From NCBI GenBank assembly GCA_021404785.1, contig QWHH01000001.1, forward strand, positions 92,760 through 156,759: a stretch of 64,000 nt of DNA. The letters are read 5' to 3'. Shown here piece by piece: positions 62,252 through 64,000 of this stretch. This DNA comes from Lysobacterales bacterium PRO7 (lineage in GTDB: Bacteria; Pseudomonadota; Gammaproteobacteria; Xanthomonadales; Rhodanobacteraceae). Each line of letters begins with the position of its first letter. The first letter of the stretch is position 1. Position numbers and translations under genes: made by a program. Under the pieces are notes generated by a model. It did not search any database. It worked only from the letters and a program-made list of their open reading frames with translations, and was not told the DNA's origin.

Positions 62252-64000
62252 TGCTTGAACGTCTGGTCGAACTCTCTCTTCGCTACAAGGTGCTGGTGCT
62301 GATCGCGTTCATGGTTGTCGCTGTCCTCGGCTGGAAGGCCGTGCGGGAACTGCCGATCGATGCCTTTCCCGATGTCACGCCGGTGCAGGTCAACGTGTAT
62401 ACCGAGGCCTCCGGCCTCGCTGCCGAAGACGTTGAGCAGCTCCTGACCACGCCGGTCGAATCGGCGCTGGCAGGCTTGCCCAAGGTCGAGGAAATCCGCT
62501 CGGTCAGTCTGTTCGGGCTGTCGTATGTCGCCGTCTACTTCGATGACGACATGGACATCTATTTCGCGCGCCAGCTCGTCAACGAACGTCTGCAGCAGGT
62601 CGCGAACCGGTTGCCCGAAGGCTATGGCAAGCCGGAGATGGGGCCGAACACCTCCGGTTTGGGTCAGGTGTTCTGGTACACCGTCGAGCGCGCGGACGAC
62701 AAGCTCAAGGGCGCGCCGACCGACATGGACCTGCGCACGCTGCAGGACTGGACAATCCGCCTGATCCTGCGCACCGCGCCGGGCATCGACGATGTCACCT
62801 CGTGGGGCGGCCAGGAAAAACAGTTCCAGGTGCGCATCGACCCGTTAAAGCTCATCGCCCACAAACTCGGCTTCAAGGACGTCATCGAAGCGCTGCAGGC
62901 GAACAACGCGCAGGTCGGCGGCAACTTCATCGACGTCGGCCGCGAGCAGTACCTGATTCGCGGGCTCGGGCTCGTGCAGAACGCGAACGATATCGGCAAC
63001 ATCGTGCTCAAAAGCGAGGACGGCACGCCCGTGTACGTGCGCAATGTCGCCACGGTTGCCGAAAGCGGCGCACCGCGCACGGGCGCGGTCACGCGCGACG
63101 GCAAGGAAGTCGTGCTCGGCATGGCACTCGCGCGCATCGGCGAGAATGCGAAGAACGTCGTCGACGCGGTCAAGGCGAAACTCGATACGGTCGGCAAGGC
63201 CTTGCCGAAGGATGCCGTGATCAAACCGGTCTACGAGCGCACGGAGCTGGTGAACAAGGCGGTCGAAACCGCGGTGCGCGCGCTGATCGAGGGCTCGATC
63301 CTCGTGGCGATCGTGCTGTTCCTGTTCCTCGGCGAGCTGCGCAGCGCGCTCGTCGTCGTCGTCGCGCTGCCGCTGGCGATGCTGATCGCGTTCATCTGCA
63401 TGGGCCAGGCCGGACTTTCCGCGAACCTGATGTCGCTCGCTGGCCTGGCGATCGGCATCGGCATGATGGTCGACGGCGCGGTCGTCATGGTCGAGAACGC
63501 GTTTCGCATCATGGCCGAACGCAAGGCGCACAGCGGTTCGGTGGATCGCACCTCGGCGGTACTGGCGGCCGCGCGTGAAGTGGCGAACCCGGTGGCGTTC
63601 GCGATCATGATCATCATTGTCGTGTTCCTGCCGCTGTTCAGCCTGCAGGGCCTCGAAGGCAAGATGTTCAAGCCGATGGCGTTCAACATCAGCTTCGCGA
63701 TGGCCGGATCGCTGCTGCTGGCGCTAACGCTGATACCGGTGCTCGCCGCCATCGTACTCAAGCCCAAAGAAGAGAAAGACACGCGCCTGGTCGCGTTCCT
63801 CAAACGCCGCTATGCGCAAGTGCTCGCGTGGTCGCTCGCGCGCCGGCGCCGCGTGCTGATCATTGCGGGCGCAGCGCTTGTCGGCAGCCTTGCGCTGTTT
63901 CCGTTCCTCGGCAAGGAGTTCATGCCGAACCTGAAGGAAGGCTCGATCATGTGGCGCATCACGTCGATCCCGTCGGCATCGCTGGATGAGTCGATCGACA
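62251..64000 (+). CDS. czcA: Heavy-metal efflux RND pump CzcA (5' part, cut by window end)
   Basis: 583 codons are visible with no stop; the family is about 1,040 residues. The ATG overlaps the czcB stop in TGATG. It starts MLERLVELSLRYKVLVLIAF, then AVRELPIDAFPDVTPVQV, typical of HME-RND pumps. Helix 4 reads AIGIGMMVDGAVVMVENAF, the proton-relay region. The leading residue is not the Asp of the DFGxxxDGA form in classical Co/Zn/Cd pumps, nor is it the DAA form of Cu/Ag pumps, so the metal is not assigned. It exports cations from the periplasm or cytoplasm through CzcB and CzcC. Confidence 0.93.
   Translation, partial: MLERLVELSLRYKVLVLIAFMVVAVLGWKAVRELPIDAFPDVTPVQVNVYTEASGLAAEDVEQLLTTPVESALAGLPKVEEIRSVSLFGLSYVAVYFDDDMDIYFARQLVNERLQQVANRLPEGYGKPEMGPNTSGLGQVFWYTVERADDKLKGAPTDMDLRTLQDWTIRLILRTAPGIDDVTSWGGQEKQFQVRIDPLKLIAHKLGFKDVIEALQANNAQVGGNFIDVGREQYLIRGLGLVQNANDIGNIVLKSEDGTPVYVRNVATVAESGAPRTGAVTRDGKEVVLGMALARIGENAKNVVDAVKAKLDTVGKALPKDAVIKPVYERTELVNKAVETAVRALIEGSILVAIVLFLFLGELRSALVVVVALPLAMLIAFICMGQAGLSANLMSLAGLAIGIGMMVDGAVVMVENAFRIMAERKAHSGSVDRTSAVLAAAREVANPVAFAIMIIIVVFLPLFSLQGLEGKMFKPMAFNISFAMAGSLLLALTLIPVLAAIVLKPKEEKDTRLVAFLKRRYAQVLAWSLARRRRVLIIAGAALVGSLALFPFLGKEFMPNLKEGSIMWRITSIPSASLDESID

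Larger units (their letters stand above)
55022..64000. mobile_element. Probable tRNA-Gln-borne integrative island (right end not seen)
   Basis: The stretch starts at the tRNA-Gln 3' end, opens with a tyrosine recombinase and continues with unknown proteins, a PIN nuclease, a small protein typical of integrative elements and a metal efflux operon. The gene content breaks the rplM-rpsI neighbourhood. No second copy of the tRNA 3' end is found before 64000, so the right boundary, and whether the czc genes belong to the same element, are unknown. Confidence 0.5.

Noticed and set aside
1..64000. CRISPR arrays, rRNA genes, insertion sequences with terminal inverted repeats, prophage structural genes
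   Set aside because: None seen: no regularly spaced repeats, no rRNA-like stretches, no transposase, no phage head or tail proteins in any frame.

Overview
The window comes from a high-GC gammaproteobacterium, most likely a member of the Xanthomonadales (Rhodanobacteraceae/Lysobacteraceae type). The evidence is the block coq7, speD, clp and, convergent to it, trpE-trpG-trpD-trpC; a Crp-family regulator that reads like Xanthomonas Clp; a class-1 S-adenosylmethionine decarboxylase starting MVKPLPRL; the proteobacterial dedicated sortase type two-component pair; and a secreted protein ending in a short [10 protein letters not shown] tail. These are family-level recognitions made by eye, with no database search behind them.

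Layout. 1-10.3 kb: a short-chain dehydrogenase, a DUF4336 protein, an Ada-AlkA fusion followed by ogt (alkylation repair), FadE, a lipoprotein, an SGNH hydrolase overlapping an AlaA-like aminotransferase, and rsgA. 10.3-19.5 kb: a TPR-sulfotransferase, a QEGLA-motif metallopeptidase-like protein, a secreted M20 hydrolase, a secreted propeller-like protein, maeB, and a TPR-methyltransferase. 19.6-23.5 kb: aceE, with an Mrr-type nuclease starting inside its stop codon. 23.6-31.4 kb: msrA, dinB, small exported proteins, a DUF1800/DUF1501 pair, a GlcF-like Fe-S protein and coq7. 31.4-37.1 kb: speD, clp and the trp operon. 37.2-43.1 kb: the PdsS/PdsR-type two-component system, two tiny genes, rpe, djlA and purC.

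43.1-53.0 kb holds the most intriguing chromosomal locus. A minus-strand cluster runs lipoprotein lipase, DUF1302 beta-barrel, DUF1329 LolA/LolB-like protein, an internal terminator hairpin, Ycf48-like propeller, MMPL/RND transporter, small polytopic membrane protein, terminator. It has the parts of an envelope-spanning lipid or hydrophobe trafficking system with an unknown cargo.

From 54.0 kb come rplM-rpsI under a clear sigma-70 promoter and a tRNA-Gln(CTG). Immediately after the tRNA is a tyrosine recombinase whose upstream region carries four copies of the octamer CGGGGTAA, two in each orientation. Everything to the right looks like an integrative island: a 268-residue unknown protein overlapping a PIN-domain nuclease, a small membrane protein, a roughly 700-bp stretch without a convincing gene, a 75-residue protein with a strong terminator, and a heavy-metal efflux operon (metal-binding small protein, czcC, czcB, czcA). 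The window cuts czcA, and the far end of the island is not seen.
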